The notes under the pieces were generated by a model that searched no databases, was not told the DNA's origin, and saw only the letters and a program-made list of their open reading frames with translations. Below are positions 10,391-20,766 of a stretch of DNA of 64,000 bases, piece after piece. The stretch is from Flavobacteriaceae bacterium PS02334. Its GTDB lineage: Bacteria; Bacteroidota; Bacteroidia; Flavobacteriales; Flavobacteriaceae. The position numbers and the translations under genes were made by a program. The DNA lies in assembly GCA_029959295.1 (NCBI GenBank), contig JASCOH010000001.1, positions 558,001 to 622,000 on the forward strand, given 5' to 3'. Positions within the stretch are counted from its first letter, which is position 1. The number at the start of each line of letters is the position of its first letter.

Positions 10391-11335
10391 ATGACTACAC
10401 CACTAAGTATTGTCTGGAATCCCGCTGAAGGAATTGATCTAGGTTTTTTTGTTATTCGTTTTTACAGCTTGATGTTTGTAATTGCCTTCGTTTTAGGATG
10501 GTATCTTATGAAAAGTATTTTCGTTCGTGAAAATGAATCAATTGAAAAACTAGATTCCCTATTTATTTATACATTCTTGGCAACATTGATCGGAGCGCGT
10601 TTAGGCCATGTTATTTTCTATCAGCCAGAACTTTTCAAGGAAGATTTTTGGAGCGTATTTTTACCTTTCAGAACAAAACCTGAATTTGAATTTACTGGTT
10701 TTACAGGATTAGCTAGTCACGGTGCCGCAATTGCAATTATCATCATGATGTATTTTTACAGCAAAAACATCATCAAAAGACCAATTTTATGGGTTTTGGA
10801 TAGAATCGTAATTCCGGTTTCAAGCGGTGCAATTTTCGTCAGGCTAGGAAATTTTTTCAATTCTGAAATCTTCGGACATCCAGTTTCTGGAGACAAGTTT
10901 TATGCTATAAAATTCATCAGAGACGATGAATATTGGTTGAGAAAAAGCGATGTTTTGAGAATTACCGGAGCCAAAGATATCAATGAAGGATTTAAATTGA
11001 TTCAAACAGATCCGAAATACGCACAAATATTAGCTGAAATTCCTTACAGACATCCAGCACAGCTTTATGAAGCATTTGGATATGTATTTGTATTCCTAAT
11101 CTTATTCTACGCTTATTGGAAAACAGACGCAAGAGAAAAATCAGGTTATTTATTAGGCCTATTTTTAATTCTTTTATGGACAGTGAGATTCTTTGTGGAA
11201 TTTGTAAAAGAATCGCAAGGAGGATTTGAAAATAGCCTAGGAATTCTTTCAACAGGACAGTGGTTAAGCATTCCTTTTATCATTGCTGGATTTTACTTAA
11301 TGATTAGAGCCAAGAAAAAAGTACATTCTTTATAA
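10391..11335 (+). CDS. lgt: Prolipoprotein diacylglyceryl transferase
   Basis: Lgt transfers the diacylglyceryl group from phosphatidylglycerol to the lipobox cysteine of prolipoproteins in the inner membrane. Conserved segments are IRFYSLMFVIAF, GARLGHVIFYQPE (with the family's essential Arg/His region), GLASHGAAIA, and RLGNFFNSEIFG, the Lgt signature. At least seven hydrophobic segments are visible. An upstream in-frame ATG at 10349 would add 14 residues unlike the family. I prefer ATG at 10391 (MTTPLSIVWNP), giving 314 residues. A terminator follows at 11352. Confidence 0.95.
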   Translation: MTTPLSIVWNPAEGIDLGFFVIRFYSLMFVIAFVLGWYLMKSIFVRENESIEKLDSLFIYTFLATLIGARLGHVIFYQPELFKEDFWSVFLPFRTKPEFEFTGFTGLASHGAAIAIIIMMYFYSKNIIKRPILWVLDRIVIPVSSGAIFVRLGNFFNSEIFGHPVSGDKFYAIKFIRDDEYWLRKSDVLRITGAKDINEGFKLIQTDPKYAQILAEIPYRHPAQLYEAFGYVFVFLILFYAYWKTDAREKSGYLLGLFLILLWTVRFFVEFVKESQGGFENSLGILSTGQWLSIPFIIAGFYLMIRAKKKVHSL

Positions 11336-11351
11336 AGATTATAATAAGATT

Positions 11352-11379
11352 AAAAGGAGAGCAATTGCTCTCCTTTTTT
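11352..11379 (+). terminator. Rho-independent terminator of lgt
   Basis: AAAAGGAGAGC and GCTCTCCTTTT form a perfect stem with an AATT loop and a T tract. Confidence 0.92.
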
Positions 11380-11635
11380 ATTAAAGCATTATTATTAAGC
11401 CAAATTATTTTGGAAATTTTACAAGCACAATTTTAATACGATTAAAACCTATTTTGGGTACCTTCTTCACGACTTGCACGAAGTTATTCAACAGCTTAAA
11501 TGCTTGCAACAACATTCGTTTAAGCAATCAAATCTGTTGCTTTCCTTCTAGAAAACTTACTTGAAGCAATTCAACAGGTTGGACGGCATTATATTTTTAT
11601 ATTATTTGCAAATTTTATACATTTCAATTATAGTC
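11380..11635. other. Gene-free gap between convergent lgt and secDF
   Basis: I find no convincing ORF in this stretch. It holds imperfect inverted segments (for example GCTTAAATG near 11496 and CGTTTAAGC near 11518) and several GCAACA/TGTTGC matches. It may be a degenerated intergenic repeat; no known RNA family is recognised. Confidence 0.35.
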
Positions 11636-11671
11636 AAAAAAAAGGCCTCAATTTCTTGAGGCCTTTTTTTT
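11636..11671 (-). terminator. Rho-independent terminator of secDF
   Basis: AAGGCCTCAA and TTGAGGCCTT pair around TTTC, with A and T runs on both sides. It lies 14 bases beyond the secDF stop codon. Confidence 0.92.
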
Positions 11672-11684
11672 ATATTGAAGAAGA

Positions 11685-14600
11685 TTAAACTGTTTCTTCT
11701 TTTGCATTGTTGTGCAAGTCTTCAATTCTTTTGTGCTCAGCATCTGAGATAGAATCTACAAGTACCGGAGTCGCAATGAATAATGAAGAGTAAGTTCCTA
11801 CGATGATACCAACCAACATTGCGAAGATAAATCCTCTGATTGATTCTCCACCGAAGATAAACATGATCAATAACACCAAAACCATTGTCAAAGAAGTATT
11901 GATTGTTCTAGACATTGTAGTATTTACAGATTTGTTTACGATTTCATTGAAGCTACCTTTAGTTTTACCAGCAAGGTACTCACGAATTCTATCAAATACA
12001 ATTACGGTATCATTCATCGAGTATCCAATTACGGTCAAGATCGCAGCAATGAAGTGCTGATCCATTTCCATGTGGAATGGCATGAATTTGTAACATAAAG
12101 AATAGATTCCTAAAACGAAGATAACGTCATGCGCAACCGCAGCGATTGCACCTAAACTATATTGCCATTTTCTGAAACTTATCATCAAGTAAAGGAATAC
12201 AACTGTCATAGCTCCCAAAACCGCCCAGATTGAGTTAGTTTTGATGTCTTTTGCTACTGCTGGACCAACTTTTGAAGAAGACATGATACCAACTTGTTTT
12301 CCATCATATGCATTTACAAATTTTTCGTAAGTCAAATCAGCATTGTAATACTTTTTAAGGTTATCAAAAAGCATTTTATTTACTTCGATATCTGCTTCAG
12401 TTGCAGGATCGTCAATTTTGTATTTAGTAACGATTTTCAATTGCTCTTTGTCTCCAAGAACTTTCGCTTGAACACCGCTTCCGAAAACATCTGACAATTC
12501 ATCAGCAACAACAGAAGCTTCAACTGGTTTTTCAAATCTTACTTGCAAAGTACGACCTCCAACAAAATCTACACCCTCATCTAATCCGTTTATTGACAAT
12601 GAAATAATACTGATGATTACAACACAGCTAGAGAAAATATAAGTGATTTTCTTTTTACCTAAGAAGTCATAATGGAAGTTTGTAAACCAGTTTTTAGACA
12701 TAGAAGTTACAAACGTCAAGTTATTTTTTCTAGACATACTCCACTCCAACAAGATTCTTGTAATGAAGATAGAAGTAAACAATGAAGTAAAAATACCAAT
12801 CAACAATGTAGTTGCGAAACCTTTAATTGGTCCTGTACCAAAAATAAACAATACGGCTCCAGTTAGAATGTGCGTTACGTTAGCATCAGTAATTGATGAC
12901 ATCGCACCTCTCCAGCTGAATGAAACTTTTATCGCTTCATCAAGAGATTTACCCAGTCGCAGTTCTTCCTTGGCTCTTTCATAGATAATGATATTCGCAT
13001 CGACCGCCGTACCCATTGTTAATACGATACCTGCAATACCTGGCAATGTCAAAATCGCACCAATGCTTGCAAGAATACCGAATAAGAAAAGTAAGTTGAC
13101 AATCAAAGCGATATTTGCATACCAGCCAGATTTGCCATAATAAACAATCATCCAAAGAGAAACCAATAACAATCCAACCAAAGCAGAATTGATACCATTG
13201 TCAATAGCTTCTTGACCCAAAGATGGACCAACAGCATCAAATTGAACAATATCAGCAGAAGCAGGCAATTTACCAGCTCTTAAGATGTTCGCTAAATCTT
13301 TAGTTTCAGCAATATCAAAGTTTCCTGTAATTTGAGAAATTCCTCCAGAGATAGCACCGCTAGTAACTCCAGGAGCAGAATAAACTACATCATCAAGAAC
13401 AATCGCGATAAAACTTTTTTCAGTATAAGCTTTACCAGTAAGTTCTTCCCAGTCTTTTGCACCTTTGCTGTTCATAACCATTTCAACCGATGGTTTACCC
13501 ATTTGGTCAAATTTATCGCTTGCATCAGTTACGACAGCACCGCTCATTGCTGGCTGGTTTTGTCTGTTTCCTTTTAAAGCATACAATTCAAGAACTGCAA
13601 CTTTTTTAGAACCTTGTGTTTTAATCGGATCAACGATTTGTTGATTTAAAACATTAATATTTTGTGGCTTGCTCCAAACAAATTTAGCATAACGCTGTTC
13701 TCCTGCAAGCAAAGACTTAACTTCTGGCATTCTCAAAAAGCGACCGATTGTAGCAGTATCTTTTGGAGCAAAATAACCAAGAACTGGTCCGCTTCCGTAA
13801 GCAGTCATTTTATCAATGAAAGGATTATTTCCTTTTGCAGTAGCTGCAGAATCTGTTGCTTTATCAGTCAATAAGTTTCCGATAGTATCGGTAGCACTTT
13901 TTGGAGTTTCTTCTTTAGTTACTGTTTTTTCAGTTTTTTTCAAAACTTCATTGGCAGCCATAATAAAGTTACCCATTTCTTCAATTTTGTAAGTTTCCCA
14001 AAATTCAAGCTGTGCAGTACTTTGTAATAATTTTTTAATACGATCAACATCTTTCGCACCCGGAAGCTCAACCAAGATTCTTCCTGACTCACCCAATTTT
14101 TGGATGTTTGGTTGAACAACTCCAAATTTATCGATACGCTCAGTCAATACTCTAAAAGCACTTTCTACTGATTCGCTTACTTTTCTTTTGATAACAGTTT
14201 TTACTTGAGAATCTGTCATGTTGAAAGTAACTTCTTCTAAATTTCTGTGTGCAAAAATTTCAGGATCAGCTAATTTTACAGTTCCTTTAGACTCTTGATC
14301 AAAAGCAACGAAAAAGGCATCAAGATAATCTTGATTTCCTTCTTGGTTTTTAGTTGCATTTTCTAAAGCTTTGTTGAAAACGGCATTTTTTGAATTGTTA
14401 GCCAAAGTTTTCAAAACGTCTTTCACAGAAATTTGCAAAATCACGTTGATACCTCCTTCAAGATCCAGACCTTTATTAATCTGTTTGTCTGAAACTTCTT
14501 TGTAGGTAAACTTTGTGAAACCTAAATTGTAAACGGTTTCTTTTTCAATCGAATCAAGATATTTTACTTCTCTTTTCTCATCTCCGTTAGCAAAAGCTTT

Positions 14601-14705
14601 TGCATCACTCTTAATGCCATCGGCAACGAATGTGAATGAAAGTTGGTAAATACTTACCAATGCAAATAAAATTGCAAAAAATTTAACGAGTCCTCTATTC
14701 TGCAT
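11685..14705 (-). CDS. secDF: Protein translocase subunit SecDF (fused SecD and SecF)
   Basis: This 1006-residue fusion uses the proton-motive force to pull exported proteins through SecYEG. SecD covers about residues 1-660: a first membrane helix, NKGLDLEGGINVILQI, a large periplasmic region with VELPGAKDVDRIKKLL, and a membrane bundle with GTAVDANIIIYERAKEEL. SecF begins near residue 675 (NFHYDFLGKKK), with GVDFVGGRTLQVRF, GYSMNDTVIVFDRIRE and a membrane C-terminus. Fused SecDF of about 1000 residues is usual in Bacteroidetes. The periplasmic SecD part contains a Thr/Lys/Ala-rich insertion around residues 255-290. The terminator at 11636 ends the unit. Confidence 0.97.
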   Translation of the reverse strand: MQNRGLVKFFAILFALVSIYQLSFTFVADGIKSDAKAFANGDEKREVKYLDSIEKETVYNLGFTKFTYKEVSDKQINKGLDLEGGINVILQISVKDVLKTLANNSKNAVFNKALENATKNQEGNQDYLDAFFVAFDQESKGTVKLADPEIFAHRNLEEVTFNMTDSQVKTVIKRKVSESVESAFRVLTERIDKFGVVQPNIQKLGESGRILVELPGAKDVDRIKKLLQSTAQLEFWETYKIEEMGNFIMAANEVLKKTEKTVTKEETPKSATDTIGNLLTDKATDSAATAKGNNPFIDKMTAYGSGPVLGYFAPKDTATIGRFLRMPEVKSLLAGEQRYAKFVWSKPQNINVLNQQIVDPIKTQGSKKVAVLELYALKGNRQNQPAMSGAVVTDASDKFDQMGKPSVEMVMNSKGAKDWEELTGKAYTEKSFIAIVLDDVVYSAPGVTSGAISGGISQITGNFDIAETKDLANILRAGKLPASADIVQFDAVGPSLGQEAIDNGINSALVGLLLVSLWMIVYYGKSGWYANIALIVNLLFLFGILASIGAILTLPGIAGIVLTMGTAVDANIIIYERAKEELRLGKSLDEAIKVSFSWRGAMSSITDANVTHILTGAVLFIFGTGPIKGFATTLLIGIFTSLFTSIFITRILLEWSMSRKNNLTFVTSMSKNWFTNFHYDFLGKKKITYIFSSCVVIISIISLSINGLDEGVDFVGGRTLQVRFEKPVEASVVADELSDVFGSGVQAKVLGDKEQLKIVTKYKIDDPATEADIEVNKMLFDNLKKYYNADLTYEKFVNAYDGKQVGIMSSSKVGPAVAKDIKTNSIWAVLGAMTVVFLYLMISFRKWQYSLGAIAAVAHDVIFVLGIYSLCYKFMPFHMEMDQHFIAAILTVIGYSMNDTVIVFDRIREYLAGKTKGSFNEIVNKSVNTTMSRTINTSLTMVLVLLIMFIFGGESIRGFIFAMLVGIIVGTYSSLFIATPVLVDSISDAEHKRIEDLHNNAKEETV

Positions 14706-14878
14706 TATTACTAAAAATTAATTAAATTTCTTATTTATGGTGTGTTTATACAAATAAAACAGGCTAAATCAAGTAGTTACCCTTAAATGAATACTACAAC
14801 TTGAGTTATCCCATTTTTTTAAAACGAGCAAATATATAATTAACCAAAAGATTAACCAATTAATTTACTAATTATATC

Positions 14879-14906
14879 ATAAAAAAAAGACTGCAAGAAG
14901 CAGTCT
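14879..14906 (-). terminator. Rho-independent terminator of mdh
   Basis: AGACTGC (14888-14894) and GCAGTCT (14900-14906) enclose AAGAA. The A run at 14879-14888 becomes the T tract on the minus strand, 20 bases after the mdh stop. Confidence 0.85.
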
Positions 14907-14926
14907 CTTAATTTATAAGGTGGAAA

Positions 14927-15862
14927 TTACGCCAAAACCGACTTTAAATCGGCGTTCATATTTCTAACCGCATCGGCACTTTTTGCAAGCAATGCTTTTT
15001 CATTTTCATCTAAATTAATAGTAAGAATTTCTTCAATACCATTTTTTCCGATGATGCAAGGAACACCTAGACAGATATCATTCTGCCCATATTCTCCTTC
15101 TAAAAATACTGAACAAGCAATCATTTTCTTTTGGTCGTTCAAGATACTGTCAACTAAATAAGCTACAGAAGCTCCTGGCGCGTACCAAGCTGAAGTTCCT
15201 AACAATCCAGTTAAAGTTGCACCACCGACCATTGTATCAGCAGCTACTTTTTCTAATTCTTCTTTAGAAAGAAATTCAGAAACCGGAATACCATTATAAG
15301 AAGCCAATCTTGTCAAAGGAATCATAGTCGTGTCTCCGTGACCTCCGATTACCATTGCTGAAACGTCATTTGACGGCTTATCTAAAGCTTTTGACAAATA
15401 ATATCTGAAACGAGAACTATCCAAAGCGCCACCCATTCCGATTATTCTATTTTTTGGAAGTCCAGTCGCTTTTAAAGTCAAGTAGGTCATCGTGTCCATT
15501 GGATTTGAAACTACCACAACAATTGTATTTGGAGAATATTTTAAAACATTTTCTGCAACTGATTTCACGATTCCAGCATTGATTCCGATTAATTCTTCTC
15601 TAGTCATTCCAGGTTTTCTTGGAATTCCAGAAGTAATAACTACAACATCGCTGTCTGCAGTTTTAGAATAATCATTAGTAACACCTGAAACTTTTGTATT
15701 AAATCCAGTGTTTGTAGCACATTGCATAATATCCATAGCTTTACCTTCAGCAAAACCTTCTTTAATATCCAATAAAACTACTTCGCTAGCAACTCCTCTG
15801 TAAGAAATCACATCTGCACAAGTTGCACCGACGTTTCCGGCACCTACTATTGTAACTTTCAT
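14927..15862 (-). CDS. mdh: Malate dehydrogenase (LDH-like type)
   Basis: The 311-residue cytoplasmic enzyme interconverts malate and oxaloacetate with NAD+ in the TCA cycle. The Rossmann motif GAGNVGA is at 7-13. The substrate loop IPRKPGMTR places Arg at 82, as in malate rather than lactate dehydrogenases. The catalytic dyad is Asp148 (GGALDSSRF) and His175 (GGHGDTTM). The chain is close to the usual 310-320 residues and the ATG gives the expected MKVTIVGAGN start. An 87-base gap with GATTAAAC repeats separates it from gyrB upstream. Confidence 0.96.
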   Translation of the reverse strand: MKVTIVGAGNVGATCADVISYRGVASEVVLLDIKEGFAEGKAMDIMQCATNTGFNTKVSGVTNDYSKTADSDVVVITSGIPRKPGMTREELIGINAGIVKSVAENVLKYSPNTIVVVVSNPMDTMTYLTLKATGLPKNRIIGMGGALDSSRFRYYLSKALDKPSNDVSAMVIGGHGDTTMIPLTRLASYNGIPVSEFLSKEELEKVAADTMVGGATLTGLLGTSAWYAPGASVAYLVDSILNDQKKMIACSVFLEGEYGQNDICLGVPCIIGKNGIEEILTINLDENEKALLAKSADAVRNMNADLKSVLA

Positions 15863-15881
15863 ATTATATGTTTGTTTATTT

Positions 15882-15947
15882 GTTTAATCGTTTAACTGTT
15901 TAATCGGCAAAATCGGATAAACATTTAAACGATTAACCGATTAAACA
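15882..15947. repeat. GTTTAATCG/CGATTAAAC repeat cluster between gyrB and mdh
   Basis: GTTTAATCG occurs at 15882-15890 and 15898-15906, and inverted forms TTTAAACGATTAA and CGATTAAAC occur at 15924-15947. The same nonamers flank the four-helix-bundle gene near 8.0-8.5 kb. Confidence 0.6.
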
Positions 15948-15949
15948 TT

Positions 15950-17902
<1,953 letters not shown>

Positions 17903-17930
17903 CTAAAAAGGTATTTTAATGTTTAACGAA

Positions 17931-17938
17931 CAAATATA
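17931..17938 (-). promoter_or_regulatory. -7 element of gyrB
   Basis: On the minus strand this reads TATATTTG, a perfect TAnnTTTG box, 41 bases upstream of the gyrB start. No clear TTTG -33 box is seen at 17-23 bases. Confidence 0.5.
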
Positions 17939-18183
17939 TAAAAATGGGAGTGATTATCAGCCATAAAAGCCAATTTTAGCACTTAAGTTATCAACATTTT
18001 GTTAGGTATAAGTTATGATTTAGGAGTTATAAATTACACGATTTCCATGTTATTAGATTCAAAATAATTAGCGGATTTCTATAAATTATATCGCAACCAT
18101 CTGAGCTTTTGAGTAACTTTAGATATTGTTGGGAGCTTTGACTATGTAAAGAAATCAGAACGCTTAAAAAAATTATAATACGA
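17939..18183. other. AT-rich gap between gyrB and asnB
   Basis: Apart from the gyrB promoter element at its left edge and the asnB terminator at its right edge, I see no gene, RNA or repeat in this stretch. Confidence 0.4.
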
Positions 18184-18214
18184 AAAAAGCGCTACTAAAA
18201 AAGTAACGCTTTTT
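18184..18214 (-). terminator. Rho-independent terminator of asnB
   Basis: AAAAAGCG (18184-18191) and CGCTTTTT (18207-18214) pair, with an inner TACT/AGTA helix separated by one mismatch. The hairpin lies about 30 bases after the asnB stop on the minus strand. Confidence 0.8.
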
Positions 18215-18242
18215 AACAAACAAACTAAACTCCCAATTGAAT

Positions 18243-19859
18243 TTAAACACTAATATTATTTTTTGCGATTGCCGTATCTGCCTGCACGTGAGCTGCATTT
18301 GCACGACCGCTCGGATCTTGATTTTCTTGCCATTTTGGAATCCATTTCCTAACAGTCTGCGCGGCGCTAACCTGCGGAAAATGTTTATGAAATATATCTC
18401 TATAAAAATACGCTTCTTTAGTTGTCGGCGTGTTGTAGGTAAATCTTTCTCCAGCTCTTTCTAATTGATAATCGGTAATTTGCGAGGCACAATATTCAAT
18501 TAAAGTGTCAATCCAGTTGTAACCAACTCCGTCAGAAAACTGCTCTTTTTGCCTCCACAAAACTTCTTGTGGCAGATAAGGATCTTCTGGCGTATCGAAA
18601 GCTTTTCTCAAAATATATTTTTCAACGCCATCATATGTTTTTGGCTGTTTTTCTTTTGGTTCAATTTTAATAGTCAGATCTAAAAACGCTTTGTCTAAAA
18701 ACGGAACTCTAGCTTCTAAACCATGCGCCATTGTTGATTTATCTGCACGAAGCAAATCGGCAGTGAATAATTTTTGGACTCTTTCAATGGTTTCTTTTTG
18801 GAAATCTTCTGTCGACGGCGCATTTCTGAAATACAAATAGCCTCCGAAGATTTCGTCTGCTCCTTCTCCTGAAAGAACGACTTTCACGCCCATGTCAGTA
18901 ATGGCTTTTGAAAGGAAATACATCGGCGTACTTGCTCTCACTGAAGTGACGTCATACGTCTCTAAATGCCAAATCAATTTATCTAAAACTTCAATTCCTT
19001 GTTCAATTGTAAAGTGGATTTCGTGGTGTTCTGTTCCTAAGAATTCTGCCACTTTTCTTGCCGCTTTTGCATCCGGCGCTTCTGCATCCAAACCGATTGA
19101 AAACGAATGCAAGGTTTTTCCTTTTTCTTTTAATAAGCGTGCTGCGATTGCTGAAGTCAAAGAAGAATCCAAACCTCCAGAAAGCAAAACTCCGATTGGC
19201 ACGTCGCTCATCAATCTTTTGCGTGTTGCTTCTGTCAATGATTCACGGATTGCAGTCAAATCTAAAGCTTCTGTCGCTTTTGTATAATCTTCATATTCTG
19301 GCTTGTAGTATTTCACAAAGCCCGTTTTTGGCGTGTAATAATGTCCCGGAGGGAAAGTCGCGAACGTTTTGCACTGGTCAGCAATCGGCTTCATTTCTGA
19401 AGAAAAATAAACGCGACCTCTTTCGTCTAGTCCGTAATATAAGGGCTTTACTCCTATTGCGTCTCTTCCTGCGATAAAATCGTCTCCGTCAATTACTACG
19501 AAAGCGAAATCTCCGTCGAGCCTATTTAAAAATTCATAACCAAATTCTTCGTATAAATGAACGATTACTTCTGAATCAGATTTTGTTCGGAAAGTGTGCG
19601 ATTTCAAAATGGTTTCTCTCAATTCTTGGTGATTGTAGATTTCTCCATTGTGCACCATATAGGCAGTTTTTGTTCCTCTTATCGGTTGTTTTCCTGAGTG
19701 CAAATCGATAATTGACAAACGTTCGTGGCTCAAGATGTGGCCATTTTCAGTCACGTGCAGATCGCTCTCGTCTGGTCCGCGATGCGACATTCTTTTTGAA
19801 AGTTGTTTTACCAATTCCTCGTCTTTGCCTTTTCCTATAATTGCTAAAATTCCGCACAT
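18243..19859 (-). CDS. asnB: Asparagine synthase (glutamine-hydrolysing)
   Basis: The 538-residue enzyme makes asparagine from aspartate, ATP and glutamine. Cys2 (MCGILAIIG) is the N-terminal nucleophile of the class II glutaminase domain, with SHRGPDES, NGEIYNHQELR and GDFAFVV following. The synthetase domain starts near residue 205 and has the pyrophosphate-binding loop SGGLDSS (227-233), then LSGEGADEIFGGYLYF and GLEARVPFLDKAFLDL. Cys2 fixes the start. Length matches E. coli AsnB (554). It has its own terminator and appears monocistronic. Confidence 0.96.
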   Translation of the reverse strand: MCGILAIIGKGKDEELVKQLSKRMSHRGPDESDLHVTENGHILSHERLSIIDLHSGKQPIRGTKTAYMVHNGEIYNHQELRETILKSHTFRTKSDSEVIVHLYEEFGYEFLNRLDGDFAFVVIDGDDFIAGRDAIGVKPLYYGLDERGRVYFSSEMKPIADQCKTFATFPPGHYYTPKTGFVKYYKPEYEDYTKATEALDLTAIRESLTEATRKRLMSDVPIGVLLSGGLDSSLTSAIAARLLKEKGKTLHSFSIGLDAEAPDAKAARKVAEFLGTEHHEIHFTIEQGIEVLDKLIWHLETYDVTSVRASTPMYFLSKAITDMGVKVVLSGEGADEIFGGYLYFRNAPSTEDFQKETIERVQKLFTADLLRADKSTMAHGLEARVPFLDKAFLDLTIKIEPKEKQPKTYDGVEKYILRKAFDTPEDPYLPQEVLWRQKEQFSDGVGYNWIDTLIEYCASQITDYQLERAGERFTYNTPTTKEAYFYRDIFHKHFPQVSAAQTVRKWIPKWQENQDPSGRANAAHVQADTAIAKNNISV

Positions 19860-20155
19860 AAATATATCTTTTCTGTATTTTACTTATTTTGATAAAGCAA
19901 ATTTCAAGTTTTTGTTTTATTTATTAAAGCGTAATTCTATTTTTAGTTACAATTATAAACTTTAAACAAACTTTTTAATCAATTCTAAAAGTTAATCGCT
20001 TTAAAAGCGTGAATTTAGTTTGAAATTATAAAAAAAGCCATTCGATTGGAATGACTTGATGACTTTATTAAACGCAGATTTAAAACGATGACATGGATTT
20101 TCTCGAATGAATTTTTATTCCTTTTGCCTTTTGCCTGCCTACTCTTGCGTAATAC

Positions 20156-20605
20156 TTACTCCACGCTTTCAATTAAATATTTAGTTCCGTTGATTTCGAA
20201 AGTGTAATCGACTTGCTGTCCCATTAATTTATTCCCTAGTGGTGATTGCGGAGAAAGCGCAATGATATTTTTTTCTTCTATTTTGATTTTTGGAAGTGCT
20301 GCAGACATGAATAATAAAATTCCATTGGCTTTAATCAAACTGCCAACTGCTATTATTTTGTTTTGTTTTGAAGCGTCAATTTTTTCTAAAATATCTTTTT
20401 GCTCTAAGTATTCTTTTATTTTATGATTCAGTTTTTCTTGTTCTAAATGCATCATTGACAAGGCAGTTTCGTGCTTGTCTCCTGCCGAACCTTTTGCGTC
20501 GTTTTTAGCGTCTTCTGTCAGGTTTGCAATCATGTCTTGGAAAGCATCGATTTTATCTTGAACTAATTGCTTGTAATATTGGAGCGTTTTTTCTTTTAGG
20601 GTCAT
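20156..20605 (-). CDS. GreA/GreB-like small protein
   Basis: The 149-residue protein has a predicted coiled N-terminal half with GSAGDKHETALSMMHLEQEKLN, close to the GDKHET region in the Gre-factor coiled coil. Its C-terminal domain contains IIALSPQSPLGNKLMGQQVDYTFEINGTKYLI, resembling the FKBP-like domain of GreA (SPLG...L.G...GD). This suggests a protein that binds RNA polymerase, possibly in the secondary channel. Database entries for similar flavobacterial proteins often carry the name 3-oxoacyl-ACP synthase, which nothing here supports. It lies downstream of the TPR/barrel pair but behind a hairpin, so it is probably transcribed separately. Confidence 0.65.
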   Translation of the reverse strand: MTLKEKTLQYYKQLVQDKIDAFQDMIANLTEDAKNDAKGSAGDKHETALSMMHLEQEKLNHKIKEYLEQKDILEKIDASKQNKIIAVGSLIKANGILLFMSAALPKIKIEEKNIIALSPQSPLGNKLMGQQVDYTFEINGTKYLIESVE

Positions 20606-20641
20606 TTTGTTCTTTTGGAAAGCTTAATTATTTTTTTTTAG

Positions 20642-20690
20642 AACGCGGATTTAAACGGATTATACGGATTATACGGATTTTCGCAGATTT
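20642..20690. repeat. Short tandem ACGGATTAT repeat
   Basis: ACGGATT recurs at 20655, 20664 and 20673 with a 9-base period, flanked by CGCGGATTTAA and TTTCGCAGATTT. It resembles the degenerate CGCGGATT/CGCAGATT intergenic repeats that accompany the palindrome next to it. Confidence 0.55.
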
Positions 20691-20705
20691 TTTCTTTATA
20701 AAAAA

Positions 20706-20744
20706 ACCGCAGATTCGTCGATTTAAAATCTGTGAATCTGCGGT
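20706..20744 (-). repeat. CCGCAGATTC palindromic intergenic repeat, probably acting as terminator
   Basis: ACCGCAGATTC (20706-20716) and GAATCTGCGGT (20734-20744) are perfect 11-bp arms. On the minus strand the hairpin is followed by a T run and lies 22 bases after the stop of the barrel gene, so it can also end that operon. A second copy with the same 18-base core is at 46463-46505. Confidence 0.75.
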
Positions 20745-20766
20745 AAAAATAACAATTTGAATTGGT

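Noticed and set aside
18892-19477. Overlapping plus-strand frames of 131 and 139 codons inside asnB
   Set aside because: Antisense to a highly conserved enzyme; no motif and no promoter.
20156-20605. 3-oxoacyl-ACP synthase as product name
   Set aside because: The protein is 149 residues, lacks any thiolase-fold active-site Cys-His motif and resembles Gre factors.
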